A DNA stretch of 64,000 nt from Lactococcus protaetiae (lineage in GTDB: Bacteria; Bacillota; Bacilli; Lactobacillales; Streptococcaceae): positions 1,674,001 to 1,738,000 of the forward strand of contig NZ_CP041356.1 of NCBI RefSeq assembly GCF_006965445.1, in the 5' to 3' direction. Below, piece by piece: positions 48,007 to 56,430 of this stretch (position 1 is its first letter; the number at the start of each line of letters is the position of its first letter). Under the pieces are notes generated by a model. It saw only the letters and a program-made list of their open reading frames with translations. It made no database searches and had not been told where the DNA came from. A program made the translations under genes and the position numbers.

Positions 48007-48046
48007 ATCTTTATATCATCTTTATATGACTTGGCTAATCTTTATA
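48007..48046 (+). promoter_or_regulatory. Three ATCTTTATA direct repeats, candidate KdpE operator
   Basis: ATCTTTATA occurs at 48007, 48018 and 48038, offsets of 11 and 20 bp (about one and two helical turns). The last copy overlaps the -35 position of the kdp promoter. This is the layout expected for an OmpR-family activator. Confidence 0.6.
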
Positions 48047-48073
48047 CCAGCTTAATTTTTAAAATGTTAGAAT
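48045..48073 (+). promoter_or_regulatory. kdpFABC promoter
   Basis: TGTTAGAAT (48065-48073) is an extended -10 with a poor -35 (TACCAG), consistent with need for KdpE. Confidence 0.6.
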
Positions 48074-48106
48074 GATTTCGATATCAAAGAGGAGGACAAT
48101 GTTTTG

Positions 48107-48199
48107 ATGGATTTATTGATGCTTGTAATATTTGTAGTGCTTTTTGCACTGATTTTTGGATTGATTGCTTGGTGTAATCATCAAATGAAGAGAAATTAG
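48107..48199 (+). CDS. 30-aa single-helix membrane peptide preceding kdpF
   Basis: An ATG 8 nt after GAGGAGGAC starts a 30-residue peptide with one membrane helix (MDLLMLVIFVVLFALIFGLI) and a C-terminal tail ending CNHQMKRN. It is not KdpF, which follows 14 bp later. Similar tiny proteins precede kdpF in some other kdp operons as far as I recall. A structural or assembly role in the Kdp complex is inference. Confidence 0.6.
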   Translation: MDLLMLVIFVVLFALIFGLIAWCNHQMKRN

Positions 48200-48213
48200 A
48201 AAGAGGTGTTGAA

Positions 48214-48294
48214 GTGTTCATTGTTTTAGGGATTATTATTATTTTGTTGGCTTTTTATCTCTTTTACGCGCTGATTCATCCAGAGCGATTTTAG
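48214..48294 (+). CDS. kdpF: KdpF, small subunit of the Kdp K+ ATPase
   Basis: A 26-aa peptide from a GTG start with an AAAGAGGTG site upstream. The helix IVLGIIIILLAFYLFYALIHPERF ends in the P-E-R/K-F signature of KdpF. In the family it sits at the KdpA interface and stabilises the complex. The kdpA start follows 12 bp after the stop. Confidence 0.8.
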   Translation: MFIVLGIIIILLAFYLFYALIHPERF

Positions 48295-48306
48295 GAGGAA
48301 AATGAG

Positions 48307-50052
48307 ATGTTACAAAGTGTTTTTATTTTAGTAATTGGGGTTTGCTTAATGCTCCCGACAGGAAAATATCTTTATCATATTGCAACGGGACAACACACCT
48401 TCGCTGATTCAGTGATGAACCGTGTGGATTCTTTGATTTACAAGTGCATCAGGGTAAAAAAACAAAGGATGACTTGGAAAAAATATGCAATTGCATTAGT
48501 CTTAACCAATGCGGTAATGGTTTTTTGGGGCTACTTGATTTTACGGGTGCAGACTTTGCCTATTTTTAATCCAAATGGAATTTCAGCGATGGAGCAAAGT
48601 TTGAGCTTTAATACTGTAATTTCTTTTATCACCAATACTAACTTGCAAGACTACGCTGGAGAGACAGCTTTGTCTTATCTAAGCCAGATGGTTGTGATTA
48701 CTTTTATGATGTTTACATCAGCTGCATCAGGTTTTGCGGCTGCAATGGCATTTATTCGTGGTTTATCGGGTAAGTTTCAAGATATGGGAAATTTCTATGT
48801 TGATTTTGTTCGGATTATCACTCGTGTACTTTTACCTCTTTCCATCATTGGTGCATTGATTCTTATCTCACAAGGAGTTCCTCAAACGCTCATGCACACT
48901 TTGACAGTGACAACTTTGGAAGGAAAGTTTCAAGATATTGCATTGGGACCTGTTGCAGCGCTTGAAATAATCAAGCATTTGGGTACAAATGGTGATGGAT
49001 TCTTTGGGGCAAATTCAGCCATGCCTTTTGAAAATCCAAATGTGCTTACTAATCTTGTTGAAATGCTGTCAATGATGCTTTTACCTGGCTCAATCCTTGT
49101 TGCTTTCGGACATATGGTGGCGGATAATCATTCTGTGCTGACAGAACGTTCTGAAAAGCTGTCAGTAAATGACAAAGCTCAAAAAATTAAAAAAGTTTGG
49201 CTCGGAAGACAAGCACGTCCAATTTTTATTGTCATGAGTGTATTGTTTATCGCTGGTCTTATCGTTATTCTTTGGGTAGAGTCTAAAGGAAATCCTATTT
49301 TACAGCATATTGGTCTTAGTCAGTCTATGGGCAATATGGAAGGAAAAGAAACACGATTTGGTGTGACAATGTCTGGGCTTTTTACTGAAATTACAACAGC
49401 ATTTACCACAGGGTCAGTCAATAATATGCATGATACACTGATGCCATTGAGTGGTGGTGTTGCTCTAGTAAATATGATGCTCAATGTCATTTTCGGAGGC
49501 AAAGGTGTTGGATTGATGAACATGATTTTATACGTTATCTTGGCTGTCTTTATCTGCGGGTTGATGATTGGGCGCACACCTGTATATCTTGGGAAAAAAA
49601 TTGAGGGAACAGAGATGAAACTGACTGCAATGGGAATCATTGTGCATCCATTTCTCATTTTAAGTTTTTCGGCACTGGCTGTTTCACTTGCTGCAGGTGT
49701 TGCGGGAGTGAGCAATCCAGGCTTTCATGGTTTGTCACAAATTATCTATCAATATACTTCATCATCAGCTAATAATGGTTCAGGTTTTGAAGGTCTAAAG
49801 GATAATACCGCCTTTTGGAATATCACAACAGGGTTTGCTATGTTCTTTGGACGGTATGTGACCATGATTATTCAACTTGCAATTGCTGGTTCATTGATGA
49901 TGAAAAAACCAGTCAATGAATCACAAGGAACGTTAAAAACAGATACAGGCACTTTTACTATCGTGCTGTTTGTCATTGTCATTGTCATTTCAGCTTTAAC
50001 TTTTTTACCAACTTTGGTTCTAGGACCGATTGCTGAATCTTTAACTTTGTGA
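48307..50052 (+). CDS. kdpA: Potassium-transporting ATPase subunit A
   Basis: K+-channel-like, ion-selecting subunit of the high-affinity Kdp pump. The 581-aa protein has about ten membrane segments and several selectivity-filter-like loops: SFNTVISFITNTNLQDYAGE, GTNGDGFFGANSAMPFENP, FTTGSVNNMHDTL and SSANNGSGFEGLKDN. A strong GGAGG site precedes the ATG. It is followed 6 bp later by kdpB. Confidence 0.96.
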   Translation: MLQSVFILVIGVCLMLPTGKYLYHIATGQHTFADSVMNRVDSLIYKCIRVKKQRMTWKKYAIALVLTNAVMVFWGYLILRVQTLPIFNPNGISAMEQSLSFNTVISFITNTNLQDYAGETALSYLSQMVVITFMMFTSAASGFAAAMAFIRGLSGKFQDMGNFYVDFVRIITRVLLPLSIIGALILISQGVPQTLMHTLTVTTLEGKFQDIALGPVAALEIIKHLGTNGDGFFGANSAMPFENPNVLTNLVEMLSMMLLPGSILVAFGHMVADNHSVLTERSEKLSVNDKAQKIKKVWLGRQARPIFIVMSVLFIAGLIVILWVESKGNPILQHIGLSQSMGNMEGKETRFGVTMSGLFTEITTAFTTGSVNNMHDTLMPLSGGVALVNMMLNVIFGGKGVGLMNMILYVILAVFICGLMIGRTPVYLGKKIEGTEMKLTAMGIIVHPFLILSFSALAVSLAAGVAGVSNPGFHGLSQIIYQYTSSSANNGSGFEGLKDNTAFWNITTGFAMFFGRYVTMIIQLAIAGSLMMKKPVNESQGTLKTDTGTFTIVLFVIVIVISALTFLPTLVLGPIAESLTL

Positions 50053-50058
50053 GGTGTT

Positions 50059-52128
50059 ATGATGGTTTCAAAAAATAAAAAATTATTAAATCAGGAAATA
50101 TTGACAAGCTCTGTCAAAGGAGCATTTGTCAAACTTAATCCGATGTATATGATAAAAAATCCAGTGATGTTTGTGGTTGAAATTGGTTTTGTGATTACGT
50201 TGATTTTATCTATTTTCCCTGATTTGTTTGGCACAGTGAGCCGTTCAACACAGATTTACAATAGTATTGTGGCTCTGATTTTGCTACTGACAATTCTTTT
50301 TGCTAATTTTGCTGAATCTGTTGCCGAAGGGCGAGGTAAAGCACAGGCTGAGAGTCTGAAAAAAACGCAACAAAATATGAAAGCACGACTTATTGGTACT
50401 GACAGAAATTCTGTCAGTACTGACGAGAAAATAATTGATGCTACTGAACTGAAAAAAGGCAATATTATTCTTGTCAAAGCAGGCGAGCTTATTGCAAATG
50501 ATGGAGAAGTCATTGAAGGAATAGCCTCTGTTGATGAATCAGCAATTACGGGTGAGTCAGCGCCTGTCGTCAAAGAATCAGGGGGTGATTTTGCTTCTGT
50601 CACAGGAGGAACAACGGTTTCAAGTGATTGGCTCAAAATCGAGATAACATCAAATGCAGGCGAGTCCTTTATTGATAAGATGATTGCTTTGGTTGAAGGA
50701 GCATCGCGCAAAAAAACACCCAATGAAATTGCTTTGAATACGCTCCTTGTCAGTTTAACGATTGTTTTCTTGATTGTCATTGTGACACTTTATCCTATCG
50801 CAAATTTTGTCCATGTGAAGCTTGCTGTACCTACTTTAATTGCATTGACCGTTTGTTTGATTCCAACAACAATTGGTGGATTATTGTCCGCTATCGGAAT
50901 TGCTGGTATGGATCGTGTGACACGTTTTAATGTGATTGCCATGTCAGGAAAAGCTGTCGAAGCGAGTGGAGATGTTGACACTATGATTTTGGATAAAACA
51001 GGGACGATTACTTTTGGTAATCGAATGGCAGCTAAATTTATACCCGTTGCTGGAGTAACGCTGTCAGCACTGACAGAAAGTGCGGTACTGACATCATTAC
51101 AAGATGAAACGCCAGAAGGAAAATCTATTGTCAAACTGGCTGAGGAGCAAGAAGATAAAGAATTTATGACACCTGCTGATATGACTTTTGTAGCATTTAC
51201 AGCTCAAACTCGAATGAGTGGGGTGGATTTTCCGATAGGACGGACGATTAGAAAAGGTGCGACAGATGCGATTATCGCTCAGGTCACAAAACGTGGGGGT
51301 AGAATTCCCACAGACTTGAAAATAATCACTGACGAAATTTCATCAGCAGGTGGCACACCATTGGCCGTTGCTGAAAATGATAAAATTCTTGGTGTCATTT
51401 ATCTAAAAGATACAATTAAGCCAGGTCTAGTTGAGCGATTCGCGCGTTTACGTAAGATGGGCATAAAAACGATTATGTGCACAGGCGATAACCCATTGAC
51501 TGCTGCAACCATTGCTCAAGAAGCAGGTGTAGATAGTTTCATCGCCGAATGTAAACCTGAAGATAAAATTGAAGCTATCAAAGCAGAACAAAATAAAGGA
51601 AAAATTGTTGCGATGACAGGTGATGGCACAAATGATGCACCAGCATTGGCTCAAGCCGATGTAGGAATTGCTATGAATTCAGGAACTAGTGCTGCCAAAG
51701 AAGCAGCAAATATGGTTGACCTTGATAGTGATCCTACCAAAATTCTTGACATTGTTGAAATCGGAAAACAATTACTGATTACACGCGGAGCATTGACCAC
51801 TTTCTCCATTGCTAACGATATTGCCAAATATTTCGCCATCATTCCAGCGATGTTTATGATAGCAATTCCAGCAATGCGCGTGCTCAATGTCATGGGGCTT
51901 GCGACTCCGTCAAGTGCAATTTTATCGGCTCTGATTTTTAACGCCATCATTATTCCTATTTTGATTCCGCTTGCGATGAAGGGGGTCAAGTACAAGCCTC
52001 AACGATCAGAAAAAATGCTGACACATAATATGTTGATTTATGGTCTAGGAGGAGTAATTGCACCGTTTATTGGCATTAAAATCATTGATTTTATCATTGC
52101 ACCACTTTTGCATATGATAGGACTTTAA
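50059..52128 (+). CDS. kdpB: Potassium-transporting ATPase subunit B
   Basis: P-type ATPase subunit of 689 aa that energises K+ uptake. The phosphorylated aspartate is D312 in [12 protein letters not shown]. Other landmarks are the actuator motif [11 protein letters not shown]-binding KGAT, and the hinge [23 protein letters not shown] palindromes of the CTGTCAG family lie inside the coding region at 50411-50424 and 51061-51076. The latter encodes LSALTE, the same hexapeptide as in KdpE. Confidence 0.97.
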   Translation: MMVSKNKKLLNQEILTSSVKGAFVKLNPMYMIKNPVMFVVEIGFVITLILSIFPDLFGTVSRSTQIYNSIVALILLLTILFANFAESVAEGRGKAQAESLKKTQQNMKARLIGTDRNSVSTDEKIIDATELKKGNIILVKAGELIANDGEVIEGIASVDESAITGESAPVVKESGGDFASVTGGTTVSSDWLKIEITSNAGESFIDKMIALVEGASRKKTPNEIALNTLLVSLTIVFLIVIVTLYPIANFVHVKLAVPTLIALTVCLIPTTIGGLLSAIGIAGMDRVTRFNVIAMSGKAVEASGDVDTMILDKTGTITFGNRMAAKFIPVAGVTLSALTESAVLTSLQDETPEGKSIVKLAEEQEDKEFMTPADMTFVAFTAQTRMSGVDFPIGRTIRKGATDAIIAQVTKRGGRIPTDLKIITDEISSAGGTPLAVAENDKILGVIYLKDTIKPGLVERFARLRKMGIKTIMCTGDNPLTAATIAQEAGVDSFIAECKPEDKIEAIKAEQNKGKIVAMTGDGTNDAPALAQADVGIAMNSGTSAAKEAANMVDLDSDPTKILDIVEIGKQLLITRGALTTFSIANDIAKYFAIIPAMFMIAIPAMRVLNVMGLATPSSAILSALIFNAIIIPILIPLAMKGVKYKPQRSEKMLTHNMLIYGLGGVIAPFIGIKIIDFIIAPLLHMIGL
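50411..50424 (+). repeat. CTGTCAG-type palindrome inside kdpB (first)
   Basis: CTGTCAGTACTGAC preceded by ACTGACAGAAATT, giving nested inverted copies of the same heptamer in coding sequence. Confidence 0.8.
51061..51076 (+). repeat. CTGTCAG-type palindrome inside kdpB (second)
   Basis: CTGTCAGCACTGACAG, identical over 16 bp to the copy inside kdpE. Confidence 0.9.
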
Positions 52129-52137
52129 AAGCATAGA

Positions 52138-52154
52138 CTGTCAGCATGCTGACA
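52138..52154 (+). repeat. CTGTCAG-type palindrome between kdpB and kdpC
   Basis: CTGTCAGCATGCTGACA lies 10 bp after kdpB and just before the kdpC ribosome site (AAGGAG). It could sequester or protect this junction. Confidence 0.85.
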
Positions 52155-52167
52155 AAAAGGAGAAATT

Positions 52168-52794
52168 ATGAAAAAAGCACTTACAGAAATAAAAACACCA
52201 TTCCTAATTACGCTTGTGTTCATTGTTATTTGTGGTCTATTCTATCCATTACTTATGACAGGATTAGGCCAAACACTCTTTCCCCACCAAGCTAATGGCA
52301 GTCAAGTTATTGCTGACGGAAAAGTTATAGGTTCGTCATTAATCGGTCAAGAATTTACGACGCCACAATACATGAAAGGACGCCCTTCTGCTGTAAATTA
52401 CAATACCTATACCACCAAAGAGAAAGAAGAGGGAATCTACACAGGAGTGTCATCTGGCTCTCAAAATCTTGCACCAAGCAATCCAGCACTTCAACATCGT
52501 GTTGAAAAAGCTCAGGTTGCGTTTCTCAAAGCAAATCCCACAATAACAAAATCACAAATTCCAACAGACTTACTGACCGCCTCTGGTTCAGGTTTAGATC
52601 CAGATATTAGTCCAGAAAGTGCACTTGTTCAAGTACCAGAACTATCAAAAACAACAGGATTAAGTGAAAGTAAATTAAAAGAGATTGTCAGAAAAAATAC
52701 TCAAAATAAGTTACTCGGATTTCTTGGCGAAAAAACAGTAAATGTTCTATCTGTCAACATTGATATAGCAAAGTTCTTATCCCAAAATAAATAA
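52168..52794 (+). CDS. kdpC: Potassium-transporting ATPase subunit C
   Basis: A 208-aa single-span membrane subunit of the Kdp complex. The helix is near residues 12-32. Family motifs include IGSSLIGQEFTTPQYMKGRPSA, SGSQNLAPSNPAL, LLTASGSGLDPDISPESA and a C-terminal NVLSVNIDIAKFL. It completes kdpFABC and is followed by a terminator. Confidence 0.95.
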   Translation: MKKALTEIKTPFLITLVFIVICGLFYPLLMTGLGQTLFPHQANGSQVIADGKVIGSSLIGQEFTTPQYMKGRPSAVNYNTYTTKEKEEGIYTGVSSGSQNLAPSNPALQHRVEKAQVAFLKANPTITKSQIPTDLLTASGSGLDPDISPESALVQVPELSKTTGLSESKLKEIVRKNTQNKLLGFLGEKTVNVLSVNIDIAKFLSQNK

Positions 52795-52802
52795 AATATA
52801 AA

Positions 52803-52832
52803 AAAATCACTAAGTACTCTTAGTGATTTTAT
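52803..52832. terminator. Terminator after kdpC
   Basis: AAATCACTAAG / CTTAGTGATTT with a 4-nt loop and A/T runs on both sides. It could also end the converging MucBP gene. Confidence 0.88.
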
Positions 52833-52895
52833 CTCGTCGTCTTCTCCCAAGAGAAAAACAGAAATTTAACCTATTGCATATAAGCTTTGTTTAGT

Positions 52896-54454
52896 TTATT
52901 TATTAATAAATCGTGCCTGTATTTTTCTAAATAACAATACCCCTAAACTAATAACTATCAAAGCACCACCAAAGACCAAAAGAAATTCAGAAGGAGAATC
53001 TCCAGTAGTAGGTAATTTTTTATTTTCAACTTTTTTATCTATGCTTTTGTTTTCATGAGTCCCTTTTTTGAGGTAGATGTAGGGATAGCTGGCTTGGGAG
53101 CAGATGGCAAAACAGTATCTTTTTTATAGATATAAGTTATGTTTTGAGTTTGATGAGTGAATTGTCCATTAGCATTTCCGTAAATTTCTTTAAAAGTGTA
53201 TCCGTTGATACGTTTTTGCTCTGAAGAGTAGCTTTCACCAACATCACCAGATAGGACTATGGATTTTGAGAGCGTCTTTCCAGCTTCATCCACATAGTTA
53301 ATGATGACATTTCCCTTGTCTGGCAATTTGTCACTAACTTTTATCGTAGCTATAGCACTATATATCCCATGATTTTCCGAATCCGAGAAGAAATTAGGAA
53401 CACCTCTTGTATAGGTCACCTTATATATTCCAGCTTTACTGGTATCTACATCACCACTAACAATAATATTTGAAAAATCTACAGGATTTCCCCAATAATC
53501 TGTTGCAGAATCAAAATTATCTTGAGCATCCCAATGCTCCCCAACGGTTAAGTTTGAATCATGAACAATAATACTAGAAAAATCTTGATTCATACGATAA
53601 ACATAAATTACTGTCTGTGCTTGATCAGTAAAAGTTCCATTTGCATTTCCTTGCACCTCTTTAAAAGTATAACCAGAAATACTCTTTTGTTCAGCTGTAT
53701 AAGCATCTCCAATATTTCCGTTTAAAGTTTCAGGAGTTGCAATTTCCTTGCCATTCTCATCTTGGTACAAAACAGTAACAGCCTTACCAGGTAAAGCAGG
53801 ATTTAAAAATTGAAATTGTCCCATAATCATTGATGAATTTAACTCATAAAACCAGTCTTGAATACTCCAATCATAAAAAATAGAATATTGCCCCGTAACA
53901 GGGAACATCGGTTGATTTAACATATTATTGTTTATAATATCATCTTTTTTAGGAATCAATGGAGCAGTAATACTAACAAATGGATTGCTACCATCAGACT
54001 CAGGACTGGTGAGTGTTCCATTTAGAGTCACCTTAACACCCTTCAATTCACTTAATGGAGGCTTTGTATCTGTATAGTTAATGCCGTCAGTCGTATAAAT
54101 CATCTTTACTAAAGGTAAAAAATTGCTACTTCCAGACAAGGTAGGATAATCTGCAAATGTAAACCATTCATTTCCAGATGCATCAGCATTAGTGAAGCTA
54201 CTCCATAGTTTATTAGTCAGTGTTCCATTACTTATCGCAATAAGTTCCTCCTGAATATAAACGGTAGAAGTTGTTTTGAGATTAATATCTGAAACTTGAT
54301 TCCAAGAGATATTTCGATAATTATCACCATCAAAAGAGTAAAAAAGTGCAGCACCGAAATTTGGTGTACCCGCCTGTACTTTTGGACTCCTCCAACCTAT
54401 GCATGCTGCTAATAGAAGCAATACAGCTAAAGACAAAATGTGTTTTCTTTTCAA
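52896..54454 (-). pseudogene. MucBP-type LPXTG surface protein, frameshifted before the anchor
   Basis: The main frame (53039-54454, 471 aa, TTG start after AAGGAGTC) has a signal peptide ending SPKVQAG, an N-terminal domain of about 200 residues, a MucBP-like repeat (VLYQDENGKEI to TVIYVYR), a bacterial-Ig-like section, and a second MucBP repeat (INYVDEAGKTL to ITYIYKK). It ends abruptly at KKGLMKTKA. In the neighbouring frame downstream the sequence encodes KKLPTTGDSP, a hydrophobic helix and FRKIQARFINK. Changing the six-base A run (plus-strand T run 53064-53069) by one base joins them. As written, the protein would be secreted, not anchored. Confidence 0.8.
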
Positions 54455-54928
54455 TTTTATAAGACTCCTTTATTTAACTTGTTGGTCTTTTTTGTGACTA
54501 ACATTAATACATGATTAAATTTTATCATTTGAAGTAAATTAAAAAATATCTTTTTGTTAAAATTGGTTTTATTTAATTAATTTTTATTATGTATTTTATT
54601 GATTGCATTATTTTGTTTTTGTATTGAAATGTTTTTTTAAAACATAAGCCCACAAAAAGAAATATAAATGATTTGTACTATTTCAAATAAAAATGTCAAG
54701 ATTCTATAAAAAGTTTATAAAATAAAAATAGCAGAAGTCGTTACAACATCACTTTAAGGACGGGTATTATACGCTTTTATAGTAAAAACAGCTTAAGTTC
54801 TGTCAGAATTAACATATAAAAAACTTGCAAAAATGATAAGAAATATGTAAAATTAACGTAATCATAAGATAACGTATTGTTAAAAATGGAGAATATGAAT
54901 CACCTATAGAAGAGTGAGTAGTTAATAT
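54455..54928. other. AT-rich intergenic region between divergent MucBP and Spx-like genes
   Basis: 474 bp, strongly A/T-rich, with no gene seen. It should contain both divergent promoters. A candidate for the plus strand is TTGCAA (about 54824) with TAAAAT (about 54849-54854). Confidence 0.5.
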
Positions 54929-55339
54929 ATGAGCGACGAAGTGATAAAAGTCTATTATTCAGTAGGAAGAAAAAGCGCCACTGTCAGAAAATTAGAAAAG
55001 TGGTTTCAGATGCATCAAATGGAATATCAGCTATTAACCTTTGGCTCTCTGACCCAAAAAGAATTGCTTAATATTTTATATCTAACAGATCAAGGATTTT
55101 CAGATATTATAAGAACAAAAATAAAAAATCCAAGCCTTAATAAACTTTTGAATCAAGCAATTGACAAATATACTGTGCCAGAAATGCTTGACTTTTTGTT
55201 GGAACATCATTATTTATTAAAAAGTCCAATTGCAATCAAAGACCACAAACTCCAAATAGGATATAACGAGGAAGAATTGCGACAATTCATTCATCGAGAA
55301 CGGAGAATAGTGGAACAACGCTATCATTTCAGTCAGTAA
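54929..55339 (+). CDS. Spx-like protein lacking all cysteines
   Basis: A 136-aa protein with Spx family layout: N-terminal VIKVYYSVGRKSATVRKLEKW aligned to the usual YTSPSCTSCRKA region, then KSPIAIKDHKLQIGYNEEELRQF corresponding to the conserved R/KxPI and binding segments. The CxxC redox site is absent, and the whole protein has no cysteine. It may be a constitutive or redox-blind RNA polymerase partner. The ribosome site is weak. The next gene, a small membrane protein, follows 54 bp later. Confidence 0.75.
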   Translation: MSDEVIKVYYSVGRKSATVRKLEKWFQMHQMEYQLLTFGSLTQKELLNILYLTDQGFSDIIRTKIKNPSLNKLLNQAIDKYTVPEMLDFLLEHHYLLKSPIAIKDHKLQIGYNEEELRQFIHRERRIVEQRYHFSQ

Positions 55340-55393
55340 ATAAATGACCTAGCTTTTGTTGAGTTAGGTCACTAATTGTGGAGAAAATAAAAT

Positions 55394-55852
55394 ATGGAAA
55401 CAACTAAAACATCCAAGCAACGATACAAAGTACAAATTGCTCCTTATCAGTCATGGATAAATAGCATTATCATTCCTTCAACATTAATCGCACTCTATCT
55501 CTTTACTCTGATAGGAATTAAGATAAATGTTGTGGGGACGCTTATATTTATTTTTGCGATAATCACACATCTTAACTATAAGCGAGCAGAAGTACCAAAA
55601 ATCTGTTACACTGCACCCATTCTATATTATGTCTATAATGTTGTATCTATTCCGCTCATGATTTTACTTTTTATATCTCCAAATGAAATTATTTTATCTA
55701 CGCTTTTATCTTTGATAACTATCATTTTATTGATTTTGGTCATCGTTTTCTATTATATTTCGGCAAGTGTGATTAAAAAGCAGTACCCAAATCTAAAAGA
55801 TGACTTTAGAAAAGCCAATATTGAGTACAAATCAAGTAAAAAATCATTATAA
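55394..55852 (+). CDS. Small polytopic membrane protein of unknown function
   Basis: A 152-aa protein with about four hydrophobic segments (residues about 23-42, 46-60, 75-97 and 99-125) and a charged C-terminal tail ending EYKSSKKSL. GTGGAG precedes the ATG. It may be co-transcribed with the Spx-like gene. A terminator follows. I do not recognise the family. Confidence 0.65.
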   Translation: METTKTSKQRYKVQIAPYQSWINSIIIPSTLIALYLFTLIGIKINVVGTLIFIFAIITHLNYKRAEVPKICYTAPILYYVYNVVSIPLMILLFISPNEIILSTLLSLITIILLILVIVFYYISASVIKKQYPNLKDDFRKANIEYKSSKKSL

Positions 55853-56430
55853 AAATAAAAACCAATAAAAAAACTCTCGTATCCGCGGGAGTTTTTTTAT
55901 TGATGAAATGAAAGTTATTTAATGTACGAAAAATAATAAAAAAATCTAATTAATTAGATTTTTATCTTAAATATTTATACGAAAAGCCATAATTTTTCTG
56001 AAAGAAAATATAAAAACATAAGATAAAAACAGTAATGCTTATTACTACCTTACAAATACATTATATAATAATTTATAAATATGTCAACAGTTTTGCAAAA
56101 GATATATAAGAAATCAATAATTAAAATTGTGAAAAAATTAGAATTCAAAGATTCGGAATTTATGACGATTATTTATTTTCAAATGGTTTTTAAGACTAAC
56201 TCTATTATACTATAGAGTTTTTGCTTTCAGAAAAATTATGGTTTTCTTGAAAGAGCGATTAAAAAAGAAGAAGAAAGACAAATGTCTACTACACAAGGAA
56301 TAGAAAGGAGAAATAGGCAGAGAAATAAAAAATATACAAAATGAGTGAAAAAAATATTTCACAAAAACAATTCATTGCTAAAATCAAATTTTGATTAAAT
56401 TTTGATTAATTATTTATTGGAGAAAATTAA
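55853..56430. other. AT-rich region upstream of the pilus operon
   Basis: 578 bp with no gene. It holds the terminator at 55870-55900, a second perfect hairpin AAAAATCTAATTAATTAGATTTTT (55940-55963, shown by its arms AAAAATCTAAT/ATTAGATTTTT), and a third AACTCTAT/ATAGAGTT with a T run near 56199-56222. The pilus promoter is probably downstream of the last hairpin, but I cannot place it. Confidence 0.5.
55870..55900 (+). terminator. Terminator of the Spx-like/membrane protein unit
   Basis: AAAAAACTCTCG / GCGGGAGTTTTTTT hairpin. Confidence 0.85.
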
